11,734 nt of DNA from Flavobacteriales bacterium (GTDB lineage: Bacteria; Bacteroidota; Bacteroidia; Flavobacteriales_D; Sanyastnellaceae), in the NCBI GenBank assembly GCA_030728235.1, contig JANRAA010000230.1, positions 5,974 through 17,707 on the forward strand, in the 5' to 3' direction. How positions within the stretch are numbered: the first letter of the stretch is position 1; every line of letters begins with the position of its first letter. The notes below the pieces were generated by a model. That model was given only the letters and a program-made list of their open reading frames with translations, was not told where the DNA came from and did not search any database. Position numbers and translations under genes: made by a program. Of the stretch, positions 1-6,501 are shown piece by piece.

Positions 1-1403
1 AAATTGAACAGGCCGTTTACAAAGAAGGTTTGCGCTTTTCGCGGATAGGATATGATGATAACGGTGCAAAGAAATTCCAAAACATCTGGCCTGCGGCGAT
101 GCTGACGTATAAAGGTAGATCCCTGCCTATTCAATTGCTTAAAAGCGATAGCCCAGACCCAACGGATGAAATGATCAATGGATCGATAAACAACCTGGAA
201 TATGAAATGGCAGCCAGCATGCAGCTGCTGTTGAGGGAGTTCAGACCAGCGATAGCGATACTCGACGGACATCGTGAGCTGTTGCCAGTGGAAATGGCTG
301 ATTTGGAATTGTCGTTGAAAGATAATTACGATGTCGAACATGTAACTATCAACGGTTCAATCAATGCTCTGACCGAAAAGTTAGACAATGTTAAAGATCG
401 TCAGTTGAAGTATGATCTTTTAATCGTTGCTAAACCGGATAGCGTTTTCGATAATAAAGACAAGCTAATCATTGATCAATTCATCATGAATGGCGGTGCC
501 GTATTGTGGATGGTGGATCCTATGCTAACCGATTTAGATAGCTTGCGCGTTGCTCAACAAACCATGGCTGTCACGAACGAAATGGGTTTGTATGATATGC
601 TTTTTGATTACGGTGTCCGGATGAATCGAAACCTGATTCTCGATTACAACGCGGCACCAATAGTTTATGATACTGGACCACGAGGCAACCAACGCGGCAT
701 GGAGGTTTTTCGCTGGTATTTCGCGCCAATCGTATTAACGTCAGATAGCGCGCATCCCATAGCTGCGAACCTCGACCCAATTCATTTCGACTTTGTGTCT
801 TCTTTAGACGCAGTGGGCGAAAACAAAAAGGTTAAACATACGCCTTTGTTGCAGACTTCAGAGCTGTCTGTAGAACGCAAAACGCCGGTCCGCGTGCACA
901 GTGGAATCAGCGAGTATCAATTGGATTTCTTCCAAAACTCACCCCACCAATCATTCACTGTAGCGATGTTGCTTGAAGGTGAGTTCAATTCAAACTTCAC
1001 CGGACGAATTCCAGATGTGATCGCTCAAGATCCAACAATTGCCTTCCGAGAGTCAAGTCCATTTACCCGTATGATCGTTATTGGCGATGGAGATATCGCT
1101 CGGAACAAAGTAATGCAAGGTGCTGACGGACTTACGCCAATTCCACTGGGATATGACCGCATGGCAGGAAGGGTGATATATGACAACAAAGAGTTTTTGC
1201 TCAATGCCGTCAATTACTTATTGAACGATACTGAGCTTATCGCCGTGAGGTCTAGATACATCAAATTGAGAAAACTCAATGACGCAGATGTCACTGAAAA
1301 TCGGAAAATGTTGCAATTAGCAAATACACTGGTTCCAATTTTAATCATTGCCGCCTTAGGCTTGATTTTACTGTGGATCAGAAAAAGGAAATACGCACGA
1401 TGA
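1..1403 (+). CDS. gldG: GldG, gliding-motility ABC transporter auxiliary protein (5' end missing)
   Basis: This is the C-terminal part (about 467 residues) of GldG; the frame is open to the window edge, so the true start lies upstream, and the TTG at 30 is not a credible start. GldG belongs to the ABC_transp_aux / GldG_ABC family. With GldA and GldF it forms an ABC complex required for gliding in Flavobacterium. The family signature is seen in the segment INGSINNLEYEM, followed by a Rossmann-like stretch (AIAILDGHREL, then YDLLIVAKP and GGAVLWMVDP). Near the C-terminus there is one membrane helix (LVPILIIAALGLILLWI) followed by a basic RKRKYAR tail, so the bulk of the protein should be periplasmic. 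The stop codon overlaps the next start by 4 nt (ATGA), which implies translational coupling to the DUF4340 gene. Family assignment is firm; an actual gliding role in this organism is inferred. Confidence 0.92.
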   Translation, partial: IEQAVYKEGLRFSRIGYDDNGAKKFQNIWPAAMLTYKGRSLPIQLLKSDSPDPTDEMINGSINNLEYEMAASMQLLLREFRPAIAILDGHRELLPVEMADLELSLKDNYDVEHVTINGSINALTEKLDNVKDRQLKYDLLIVAKPDSVFDNKDKLIIDQFIMNGGAVLWMVDPMLTDLDSLRVAQQTMAVTNEMGLYDMLFDYGVRMNRNLILDYNAAPIVYDTGPRGNQRGMEVFRWYFAPIVLTSDSAHPIAANLDPIHFDFVSSLDAVGENKKVKHTPLLQTSELSVERKTPVRVHSGISEYQLDFFQNSPHQSFTVAMLLEGEFNSNFTGRIPDVIAQDPTIAFRESSPFTRMIVIGDGDIARNKVMQGADGLTPIPLGYDRMAGRVIYDNKEFLLNAVNYLLNDTELIAVRSRYIKLRKLNDADVTENRKMLQLANTLVPILIIAALGLILLWIRKRKYAR

Positions 1404-2422
1404 ATAAGAATTTAAGATTGCTGGTTATCTTGATAGCCCTTGCTGCCGGCGCTGGAGTTATGTGGTCGTTGAACGGCGGTAGTGATGCTCGTCCGCTCGC
1501 GAATTTTGAAATTACCGACACTTTGGCAATTACCAAATTCGTGATACAGGATTCAGATAACAACCGCGCGGTGCTCGAAAGAGATCCAAACAATAAATAC
1601 TGGGATCTCAATCAAACATACAAAGCCCGCGAAGATGCTGTGAACTTGATTCTAAAGACGGTGAATCGCATACGTGTCAAAGGACCCGTGCCAACCACAG
1701 CGCGTCAAAATGTCTTGCGCCAAATCGCTGGAACTGGAAAGAAGGTGGAGTTCTATCAAGGTGGCGACAAACCTGTGAAAACATATTACATAGGAACAGC
1801 TACGCAAGATCATACAGGCACGTATATGTTGCTCGAAACTCCCGAAGATGGCAAGTCTACAGAACCGTTTATTGTCTACATGGAAGGTTTCGTTGGATTC
1901 CTCAATACGCGATTCTTTACAGATGTTGAGGAGTGGAGATACACCGGTCTGTTCGATTATCCTGGTCTCAATATTAAACAGGTTGATGTAATCAATCACG
2001 AGAACTTAGAACACTCATTTACAATAAACTACGGTGGCGATAATGATCTAAAGCTTGAAAGCCGTTATTTCAAAACTTTCGTGCCTGATTTCGATACTTT
2101 GGCGGTCAAAGATTACCTTTTATTGTACAAAAAAGTACACATAGAAACGTATGTGAGCCACATGACGCCTGCGGCGGAAGATAGTTTATTGAATACCTCA
2201 GCTGCTTACACAGTTTCGGTTACCGATAACGTTGGTGGCAAGAAGAAAATTGATCTTTACTGGAAAACAGGTGGAGCGCCACTTTACGATGAATTGGGAA
2301 ATACCCTTCCTTGGGACGGTGCGCGTATGTACGGTGTGGTGAATGGCGATGATGTAGTTCTTGTACAACGATTTGTTTTCGATCCGATCTTACAAAGTAT
2401 TGAACGTTTTTTGAAACAGTAG
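1400..2422 (+). CDS. DUF4340 domain-containing membrane-anchored protein
   Basis: A protein of 340 residues. The ATG at 1400 was chosen because it overlaps the gldG stop as ATGA, has an AGGA motif upstream, and puts a clean signal-anchor at the N-terminus (residues about 5-22, LRLLVILIALAAG); a TTG nine codons earlier is less likely. The DUF4340 signature follows: a W-D-L motif, a segment with predicted helices around AREDAVNLILKTVNRIRVKG, then V-x-F-Y and YYIG. The remaining 200 residues look like an extracytoplasmic beta-rich domain. DUF4340 proteins are recurrently encoded beside GldG-type ABC auxiliary proteins in several phyla, so it probably works with the GldF/GldG complex at the membrane. 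The biochemical function is unknown. It is followed after 4 bp by the DoxX-family gene, so all three may share one transcript. Confidence 0.85.
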   Translation: MNKNLRLLVILIALAAGAGVMWSLNGGSDARPLANFEITDTLAITKFVIQDSDNNRAVLERDPNNKYWDLNQTYKAREDAVNLILKTVNRIRVKGPVPTTARQNVLRQIAGTGKKVEFYQGGDKPVKTYYIGTATQDHTGTYMLLETPEDGKSTEPFIVYMEGFVGFLNTRFFTDVEEWRYTGLFDYPGLNIKQVDVINHENLEHSFTINYGGDNDLKLESRYFKTFVPDFDTLAVKDYLLLYKKVHIETYVSHMTPAAEDSLLNTSAAYTVSVTDNVGGKKKIDLYWKTGGAPLYDELGNTLPWDGARMYGVVNGDDVVLVQRFVFDPILQSIERFLKQ

Positions 2423-2426
2423 TGAC

Positions 2427-2810
2427 ATGAAAAAAACACCTTATACCGACGTTGCTGCTTTCATCCTCAGGGTAGGAATGGGAGCGTTGATGATTCCGCA
2501 TGGTATCGCGAAAATTGATCGTTTTAATGGTTTGACGGATGTCGAATTCGCCGATCCTGTTGGTGTTGGTCCGCTTGTGACTCTCGTTCTAGCATTATTT
2601 GCAGAGCTGCTCTGCGCAACACTTCTAATTGTTGGTTTTAAAACCCGCTTGGCTAGTGTGCCGCTCATCGCCACAATGGCAATCGCAGCTTTTGTTGTCC
2701 ATGGCAGCGACGCTTGGGCTAAGAAAGAACTGGCTGTCGTTTACTTGGTAGGATATCTCGCTGTTTTCGCTCTTGGTTCGGGCAAGTATAGCCTCGACCA
2801 GATGAAGTAA
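2427..2810 (+). CDS. DoxX-family small integral membrane protein
   Basis: A protein of 127 residues with four hydrophobic segments (about residues 8-25, 47-70, 75-95 and 101-119). The DoxX-type signature LRVGMGALMIPHGIAKI is in the first helix, with the conserved His25-Gly26. Family members are four-helix inner-membrane proteins linked to redox or quinone processes (the thiosulfate:quinone oxidoreductase subunit DoxD/DoxX and the mycobacterial oxidoreductase complex). Most are uncharacterised. It starts 4 bp after the DUF4340 stop and probably shares its transcript. The 27-bp gap to the thiolase holds only a weak 5-bp inverted repeat (GAAGT/ACTTC). The family call is strong; no specific function can be given. 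Confidence 0.87.
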   Translation: MKKTPYTDVAAFILRVGMGALMIPHGIAKIDRFNGLTDVEFADPVGVGPLVTLVLALFAELLCATLLIVGFKTRLASVPLIATMAIAAFVVHGSDAWAKKELAVVYLVGYLAVFALGSGKYSLDQMK

Positions 2811-2837
2811 TCTCACTTCGTTTATCTACTTTTGAAT

Positions 2838-4039
2838 ATGGATGCTTTTATTTTTGATGGGGTACGTACCCCTGTCGGCAATTTTGGAGGCAGTTTGTCT
2901 CCTGTGCGAGCCGATGATTTAGCCGCTCATGCCATTTCTGCGTTGGTTGCAAAATTCCCCAATCTGCCACTCGAACATATTGAAGATGTAATTTTGGGTT
3001 GTGCGAACCAAGCTGGAGAAGATAATCGAAATGTTGCTCGGATGTCGCTGTTACTAGCAGGTTTGCCCTTTTCAGTACCCGGCGAAACTGTAAATAGACT
3101 CTGTGCTTCTGGATTGGGTGCAGCGATCAATGCTTCGCGGGCACTGAAACTTGGTGATGGTGATTTGTATATCGCAGGTGGCGTTGAACACATGACGCGC
3201 GGTCCGTGGGTGATATCGAAAACTAGTCAGCCTTTTGGTCGCGATGCTCAGATGTTCGACTCAAGTTTCGGTTGGAGGTTTGTCAATCCGAAAATGAAAG
3301 AACTTTATGGTGTTGATGGAATGGGTGAGACGGCCGAAAACTTGGTTTCACTCTTCAATATCTCACGTGAAGATCAAGATCTGTTTGCGTACAACTCGCA
3401 GATGAAAGCTGCCGCCGCGCAGAGCAGTGGACGATGGGCGAAGGAAATTGCAGCCGTTCACATCCCTCAAAAGAAAGGGGATGCCATTGTTTTCGATACC
3501 GATGAGTTTATCAAACCAAATTCTTCATTGGAGAAACTAGGGTCGCTGCGGGCAGCATTTAAAAAAGATGGGTCTGTAACCGCAGGAAACTCAAGCGGAT
3601 TGAATGATGGAGCCGCTGCTTTGCTGATGGGAAGTGAACAGGCCGCGAAGAACTTCAACCTCAAACCAATGGCGCGAATTGTTAGCTCTGCCGTGGCAGG
3701 TGTGGAGCCCCGTATTATGGGCATAGGACCTGTTGAAGCGTCGAGAAAAGCACTATACGGGCTGGTATTTCAATGGATGATATAGATGTCATTGAACTCA
3801 ATGAGGCGTTTGCTGCCCAAAGTCTTGCTTGTCTGCGTGAACTGCACCTTGCCGACAATGATCCTCGGGTGAATCCGAATGGTGGTGCTATCGCAATCGG
3901 ACATCCACTGGGAATGACGGGGGCAAGGATTCTTTATTCAGCAGCGCTTGAATTATCATTGACCCAAAAGAGATATGGGCTAGTAACCATGTGCATCGGT
4001 GTGGGACAAGGATATGCAGCGGTAATTGAACGTGTATGA
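2838..4039 (+). pseudogene. paaJ: 3-oxoadipyl-CoA thiolase (PaaJ/PcaF type), interrupted by a one-base frameshift
   Basis: A degradative thiolase that would cleave 3-oxoadipyl-CoA (or 3-oxo-5,6-dehydrosuberyl-CoA in phenylacetate breakdown) to acetyl-CoA plus an acyl-CoA. Translation starts at ATG 2838 (MDAFIFDGVRTPVG). The frame carries GCANQAGEDNRNVARMS and the nucleophile Cys89 in NRLCASG, and runs to SRKAL at 3741-3755. One base then appears to be missing near 3753-3758: this frame stops at 3785 after about nine non-homologous residues. The family sequence resumes in the other frame from about 3758 (RAGISMDDIDVIELNEAFAAQ) and ends at 4039. Adding back one base gives exactly 400 residues, the normal family length, with His356 (GHPLGM) and Cys386 (MCIGVGQG) present. 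So all catalytic residues exist but in two frames. As written, the product would be 315 residues lacking the His/Cys half. A sequencing or assembly error is a real alternative. Confidence 0.88.
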
Positions 4040-4044
4040 AGGAG
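4039..4044 (+). promoter_or_regulatory. Strong Shine-Dalgarno sequence for the 24-codon ORF
   Basis: AAGGAG lies 6 nt before the ATG at 4051 and begins on the last base of the thiolase stop codon. Strong SD motifs are uncommon in Bacteroidota, so this one supports real initiation at 4051 and, through it, expression of paaY. Confidence 0.55.
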
Positions 4045-4050
4045 TTGAAG

Positions 4051-4125
4051 ATGTCTGAAAAAGTAGAGGCATTCTTACTCAAAGCCAATCCGGAAGCATT
4101 GAACGACGAATACAAGACATTATGA
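4051..4125 (+). CDS. Small ORF (24 residues) between thiolase and paaY
   Basis: A short ORF too small for routine gene callers. It begins MSEKVEAFLLKANPEAL and ends NDEYKTL. It has an AAGGAG at ideal distance, and its stop overlaps the paaY start as ATGA, the same coupling seen between gldG and the DUF4340 gene. The peptide is charged, probably helical, and has no signal or membrane segment. I do not recognise it. It could be a genuine small protein, a translational-coupling leader that loads ribosomes onto paaY, or the N-terminal remnant of a deleted gene. The last option gains some weight from the frameshift in the thiolase just upstream. Confidence 0.5.
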   Translation: MSEKVEAFLLKANPEALNDEYKTL

Positions 4126-4724
4126 TTTACAAATTCAAAGGTTTCATTCCTGTCGTTCACGAATCGGCATTTGTCCACCCACAAGCTGCAGTTACAGGTA
4201 ACGTTATCATCGGTCCGAAATGCTACATCGGCCCAGGTGCAGCGTTGCGTGGTGATTGGGGCGGTATTGTCTTGGAAGAAGGTTGCAACGTACAAGAAAA
4301 TTGCACGATTCATATGTTTCCAGGGGTTACGGTGCGGTTGGAAAAGGGGGCGCATATCGGACATGGAGCCATCATTCATGGTGCGCAAGTGGGTGAGAAT
4401 GTCATGGTTGGTATGAACGCCGTTGTGATGGATGATGTTAAGATAGGTGCCGGTTCAATCATTGGTGCACTCGCATTTGTCCCCGCTGGAACAGACATTC
4501 CGCCACGTAGTTTGATGGTCGGCAATCCGGCAAAAGTTGTAAAGGTTGTTTCTGATCAGTTGCTCGAATGGAAATCCATGGGGACAGCTTTGTATCAGGC
4601 CTTGCCTGGAGAAATGCAGGCAGAGTGGGAACCGTGTGAGCCTCTTCGTGAGGTGCCAGCCAATCAACCTTCTCAAGATGTCCTCTATAAAACATGGAAT
4701 GAAATAAAGGATGGCAAAGGATAA
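4122..4724 (+). CDS. paaY: PaaY-type hexapeptide-repeat thioesterase / gamma-carbonic-anhydrase-like protein
   Basis: A protein of 200 residues with a left-handed beta-helix of hexapeptide repeats over residues 15-140 (for example GNVIIGPKCYIGPGAALRGD), then a C-terminal helix and tail with the PaaY/CaiE signature EPLREV. The gamma-carbonic-anhydrase site is intact: zinc ligands His64, His81 and His86, plus Arg43, Asp45 and Gln58. In E. coli, PaaY is a thioesterase that removes dead-end CoA esters formed during phenylacetate catabolism; CaiE is the carnitine-pathway relative. The adjacent 3-oxoadipyl-CoA thiolase favours the PaaY reading. The ATG at 4122 overlaps the small-ORF stop, and the 3' end overlaps the trmN6 start by 14 nt, so these genes are probably cotranslated. 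No other paa genes are visible, so pathway membership is inferred. Confidence 0.85.
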   Translation: MIYKFKGFIPVVHESAFVHPQAAVTGNVIIGPKCYIGPGAALRGDWGGIVLEEGCNVQENCTIHMFPGVTVRLEKGAHIGHGAIIHGAQVGENVMVGMNAVVMDDVKIGAGSIIGALAFVPAGTDIPPRSLMVGNPAKVVKVVSDQLLEWKSMGTALYQALPGEMQAEWEPCEPLREVPANQPSQDVLYKTWNEIKDGKG

Positions 4725-5424
4725 ACTGCTTCCTTTTCGATTCAAACATTTCGAAATACACCATGATCGCTGTGCGATGAAAGTTGGTACCGACGGACTG
4801 TTATTGGGTGCATGGGTAAATGTTGGTAACCACAAATCAATCATCGATATTGGCGCTGGTTCAGGATTGATCTCTATGATGCTCGCGCAGCGTTCTCCAA
4901 ATGCCAATGTTCTGGGGATTGAAATCGATGAACAGGCGCATAGTCAGGCTCAAGAAAACGTCGAGAAGTCAATCTTCAACAGACAGATTCAACTCATTCA
5001 CAACTCAATATTAAACGCAGATATTCCGAAAGGGCCGCATTTGGTTGTCACTAATCCGCCTTTTTTTATCGGAGGTGTCAAATCCGACGACGTTAAACGA
5101 AAGACAGCCCGTCATGAAGATCTACTGCCGCTCAACAGTTTGCTTTTCAAGGCTACTTCATTGATCGATTACGAAGGGGTGTTCGCGTTGATTTGGCCTT
5201 TTGATAGGAGAGACGAACTTCTCAAAGAAGCAGAAAGAGTAGGATTGTTTCTAAAGAGAGAGACCGTCGTTTTCACTGCCCAGCATAAACATCCAAGCCG
5301 TGTGCTTGCAGAATTTTCTTTAGCGGCTCAAACGCCAGATGTAGATCAAATCGTTATTCAGGAGAATGGGAAATATACCGAAATGTATCGGCAGCTATTA
5401 AAAGACTTCTATTTGGATTTTTAG
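4711..5424 (+). CDS. trmN6: tRNA1(Val) (adenine(37)-N6)-methyltransferase
   Basis: A protein of 237 residues in the YfiC/TrmN6 family, a class I SAM-dependent enzyme that makes m6A at position 37 of tRNA1(Val). The near-invariant N-terminal motif CAMKVGTDGLLLGAW is at residues 21-35. The SAM-binding motif I DIGAGSG is at 46-52, the acidic motif II EIDEQA at about 71-76, and the catalytic N6-adenine motif NPPF at 115-118. The C-terminus (Y-x-E-x-Y ... FYLDF) matches the family, and length is normal. The ATG at 4711 lies inside the paaY 3' end (14-nt overlap). Linkage to paaY is not functionally obvious and may be transcriptional only. Its stop directly abuts the stop of the convergent START-like gene. 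Confidence 0.92.
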   Translation: MAKDKLLPFRFKHFEIHHDRCAMKVGTDGLLLGAWVNVGNHKSIIDIGAGSGLISMMLAQRSPNANVLGIEIDEQAHSQAQENVEKSIFNRQIQLIHNSILNADIPKGPHLVVTNPPFFIGGVKSDDVKRKTARHEDLLPLNSLLFKATSLIDYEGVFALIWPFDRRDELLKEAERVGLFLKRETVVFTAQHKHPSRVLAEFSLAAQTPDVDQIVIQENGKYTEMYRQLLKDFYLDF

Positions 5425-5805
5425 TTAGCAGCCGAGAATGCGACGCAGGTTATCGACAAGGCTATCCCACAAAAGCGATGATTCTTCGATTTCATCTTCA
5501 TCCACATAGTCGTTGATGATCAAGGCCGTTTCTCCCGTCATGGCGTCGATTCGGATGCGCATATCGAAAAAGCTATCGTCGTCTTCATCATCCAACCATT
5601 TAAACTTGATGTATTCGTCGCGTTTCTTGCTAATTAGTTTCGCTTCTTCCTCAGAATCGTCCCATTTGAAGGTATATACTTCGTTTCGAATGTTTACATC
5701 GTCGGCAAACCATTCTGATAATCCGCTAGGTGTGCTAAGGCAATTGAAAAGAATGCTTTTAGATGCATTCAGCATATACTCTTTTTCCAATAATACTTTT
5801 TCCAT
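5425..5805 (-). CDS. START-like domain protein (SRPBCC fold)
   Basis: A protein of 126 residues, cytoplasmic (no signal or membrane segment) and very acidic in the middle (WLDDEDDDSFFDMR). The segment LFNCLSTPSGLSEWFADDVN is typical of the AHSA1/START-like helix-grip fold, where the helix caps a ligand cavity. The compact 125-130-residue form with this acidic loop is characteristic of a START-like family found in Bacteroidota. Such proteins are thought to bind small hydrophobic ligands; no ligand or role is known for this one. The gene converges on trmN6 with no intervening base. Its 5' side faces the tRNA gene across 146 bp, where I found only a weak candidate -7 box. Confidence 0.85.
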   Translation of the reverse strand: MEKVLLEKEYMLNASKSILFNCLSTPSGLSEWFADDVNIRNEVYTFKWDDSEEEAKLISKKRDEYIKFKWLDDEDDDSFFDMRIRIDAMTGETALIINDYVDEDEIEESSLLWDSLVDNLRRILGC

Positions 5806-5932
5806 GTTTTCGCGTCAGGTGCTTAGTCGCCCATGAAGATACAGTTTTTTCAGTGAACACCTATATTTTACGTCATTTTGAAAAGGTGATTCTTTTTTTT
5901 CGAAAACCTTATCGGTTCCTTAAAGAATGTTT

Positions 5933-5940
5933 TATATTTG
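5933..5940 (+). promoter_or_regulatory. Bacteroidota -7 box upstream of the tRNA gene
   Basis: TATATTTG matches the TAnnTTTG consensus of the Bacteroidota primary sigma factor. It ends 11 nt before the tRNA 5' end, as expected for a short leader. A good -33 TTTG is not evident at the usual distance. Confidence 0.65.
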
Positions 5941-5951
5941 CGCCCGCAAAC

Positions 5952-6025
5952 GGCGAGGTAGCTCAGCTGGTTAGAGCGCATGATTCATAATCATGAGGCC
6001 GAGAGTTCAAGTCTCTCTCTCGCTA
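5952..6025 (+). tRNA. tRNA-Met (anticodon CAT, elongator type; tRNA-Ile2 not excluded)
   Basis: A full 74-nt cloverleaf can be folded: acceptor GGCGAGG (5952-5958) with TCTCGCT (6018-6024), D stem GCTC/GAGC, anticodon stem CATGA/TCATG around the loop TTCATAA (anticodon CAT at 5986-5988), and T stem GAGAG/CTCTC with loop TTCAAGT. Discriminator is A and no CCA is encoded. The anticodon stem lacks the three G-C pairs of initiator tRNA, so it is not tRNA-fMet. CAT is also the gene-level anticodon of tRNA-Ile2, whose C34 becomes lysidine; sequence alone does not settle this. The 1-72 pair is G-U rather than G-C, and 7-66 is also G-U. Confidence 0.93.
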
Positions 6026-6031
6026 CTACAG

Positions 6032-6063
6032 AAGGTCACATTTATATGTGGCCTTTTTTTTTT
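6032..6063 (+). terminator. Intrinsic terminator after the tRNA gene
   Basis: A 10-bp stem, AAGGTCACAT (6032-6041) with ATGTGGCCTT (6046-6055), closes a TTAT loop with one G-T pair. It runs straight into a ten-T tract at 6054-6063. It lies 7 nt after the tRNA 3' end and probably defines the end of a monocistronic tRNA transcript. Confidence 0.85.
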
Positions 6064-6118
6064 GATTTATTCTGAGTTTTTGGGAAGTAGAGGAGGAGTG
6101 TCGGATTTTGAACTACAA

Positions 6119-6138
6119 TAAACGTTTATAAACGTTTA
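6119..6138. repeat. 20-bp perfect palindrome built from two AAACGTTT octamers
   Basis: TAAACGTTTATAAACGTTTA reads identically on both strands. It consists of two copies of the self-complementary octamer AAACGTTT separated by AT, so it is at once a direct repeat with an 11-bp centre-to-centre... period of 10 bp and an inverted repeat. This layout suits a dimeric DNA-binding protein gripping one helical face twice. No gene start lies close by, so its role is unknown. Confidence 0.6.
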
Positions 6139-6283
6139 AACTTAATTGTTTGTAACTGCCTGTTATTCAGATGTATTCGTGCATCTTACACCCAATAAAG
6201 CGAAGCCACATCTCTATCCATCCCAGCCCAAAAACAACAACTATTTACCACCGAAAGGCAGCAGAGCGCTGAAGATAACCCAC

Positions 6284-6314
6284 AAAAAAAAAGCCACTCA
6301 TAATTGAATGGCTT
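6284..6314 (-). terminator. Intrinsic terminator on the minus strand
   Basis: Read on the minus strand, AAGCCA-x-TCA (plus-strand positions 6291-6300) pairs with TGA-x-TGGCTT (6305-6314) around a 4-nt loop, with one internal mismatch. A nine-base run (A on plus, T on minus, 6284-6292) follows. It lies about 190 nt beyond the stop of the 6502-7002 gene and probably ends that transcript, and possibly read-through from the receptor operon. Confidence 0.7.
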
Positions 6315-6501
6315 CACTGCTTTTGGAGGAAATCATGTACCTGTTGCCAGGTATCGATCACATTGATTGAGAATAGTGATCAACCTTTTTTCTACATCTC
6401 TCCGGGTGGGGAAAGAAATGATCCGGGTGGATATTTCAACCAAAAACAGGTTGTTATACCATGCCTATCAATAAAAGGTTACAATCTCATTATCTCTTTT
6501 C

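Larger units (their letters stand above)
6064..6501. other. Gene-free stretch of about 440 bp with palindromes
   Basis: No credible gene is seen on either strand. The stretch holds a 20-bp perfect palindrome (6119-6138), a minus-strand terminator hairpin (6284-6314), a perfect 6-bp hairpin TACCTG/CAGGTA (6338-6353), and an inverted repeat GATCAC/GTGATC with a 14-nt gap (6356-6381) followed by a T-run. The octamer CCGGGTGG occurs twice, at about 6403 and 6423. A 42-codon open stretch on the minus strand (about 6333-6460) has no ATG and no RBS. It could be a decayed gene end, but an open stretch of this length is expected by chance. Confidence 0.6.

Noticed and set aside
2804..2819. Inverted repeat GAAGT/ACTTC after the DoxX gene as a terminator
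   Set aside because: The stem has only 5 bp, is AT-rich, and lacks a proper T-tract.
2827..2834. TACTTTTG, a match to the Bacteroidota -7 box, before the thiolase
   Set aside because: Only 3 nt separate it from the ATG at 2838, so transcription would begin inside the start codon or downstream of it.
3888..4907. Long minus-strand and alternative-frame ORFs across paaY and its neighbours
   Set aside because: They are shadows of the thiolase, paaY and trmN6 genes and show no recognisable protein features.
6325..6370. GGAGG followed by an 11-residue ORF on + starting at ATG 6335
   Set aside because: The SD is strong, but the peptide is very short, overlaps a hairpin, and no plus-strand gene lies downstream that a leader could control.
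6356..6391. GATCAC/GTGATC inverted repeat followed by a T-run as a plus-strand terminator
   Set aside because: The stem is 6 bp with a 14-nt loop, and there is no known plus-strand transcript after the tRNA terminator for it to end.
6333..6460. 42-codon open stretch on the minus strand, protein-like in composition
   Set aside because: There are stop codons immediately upstream, no ATG and no RBS. An open stretch this long is common by chance, so it is not called a gene.
5952..6500. tRNA gene as an integration site with a mobile element downstream
   Set aside because: No repeat of the tRNA 3' end, integrase or other mobile gene is found in the window.
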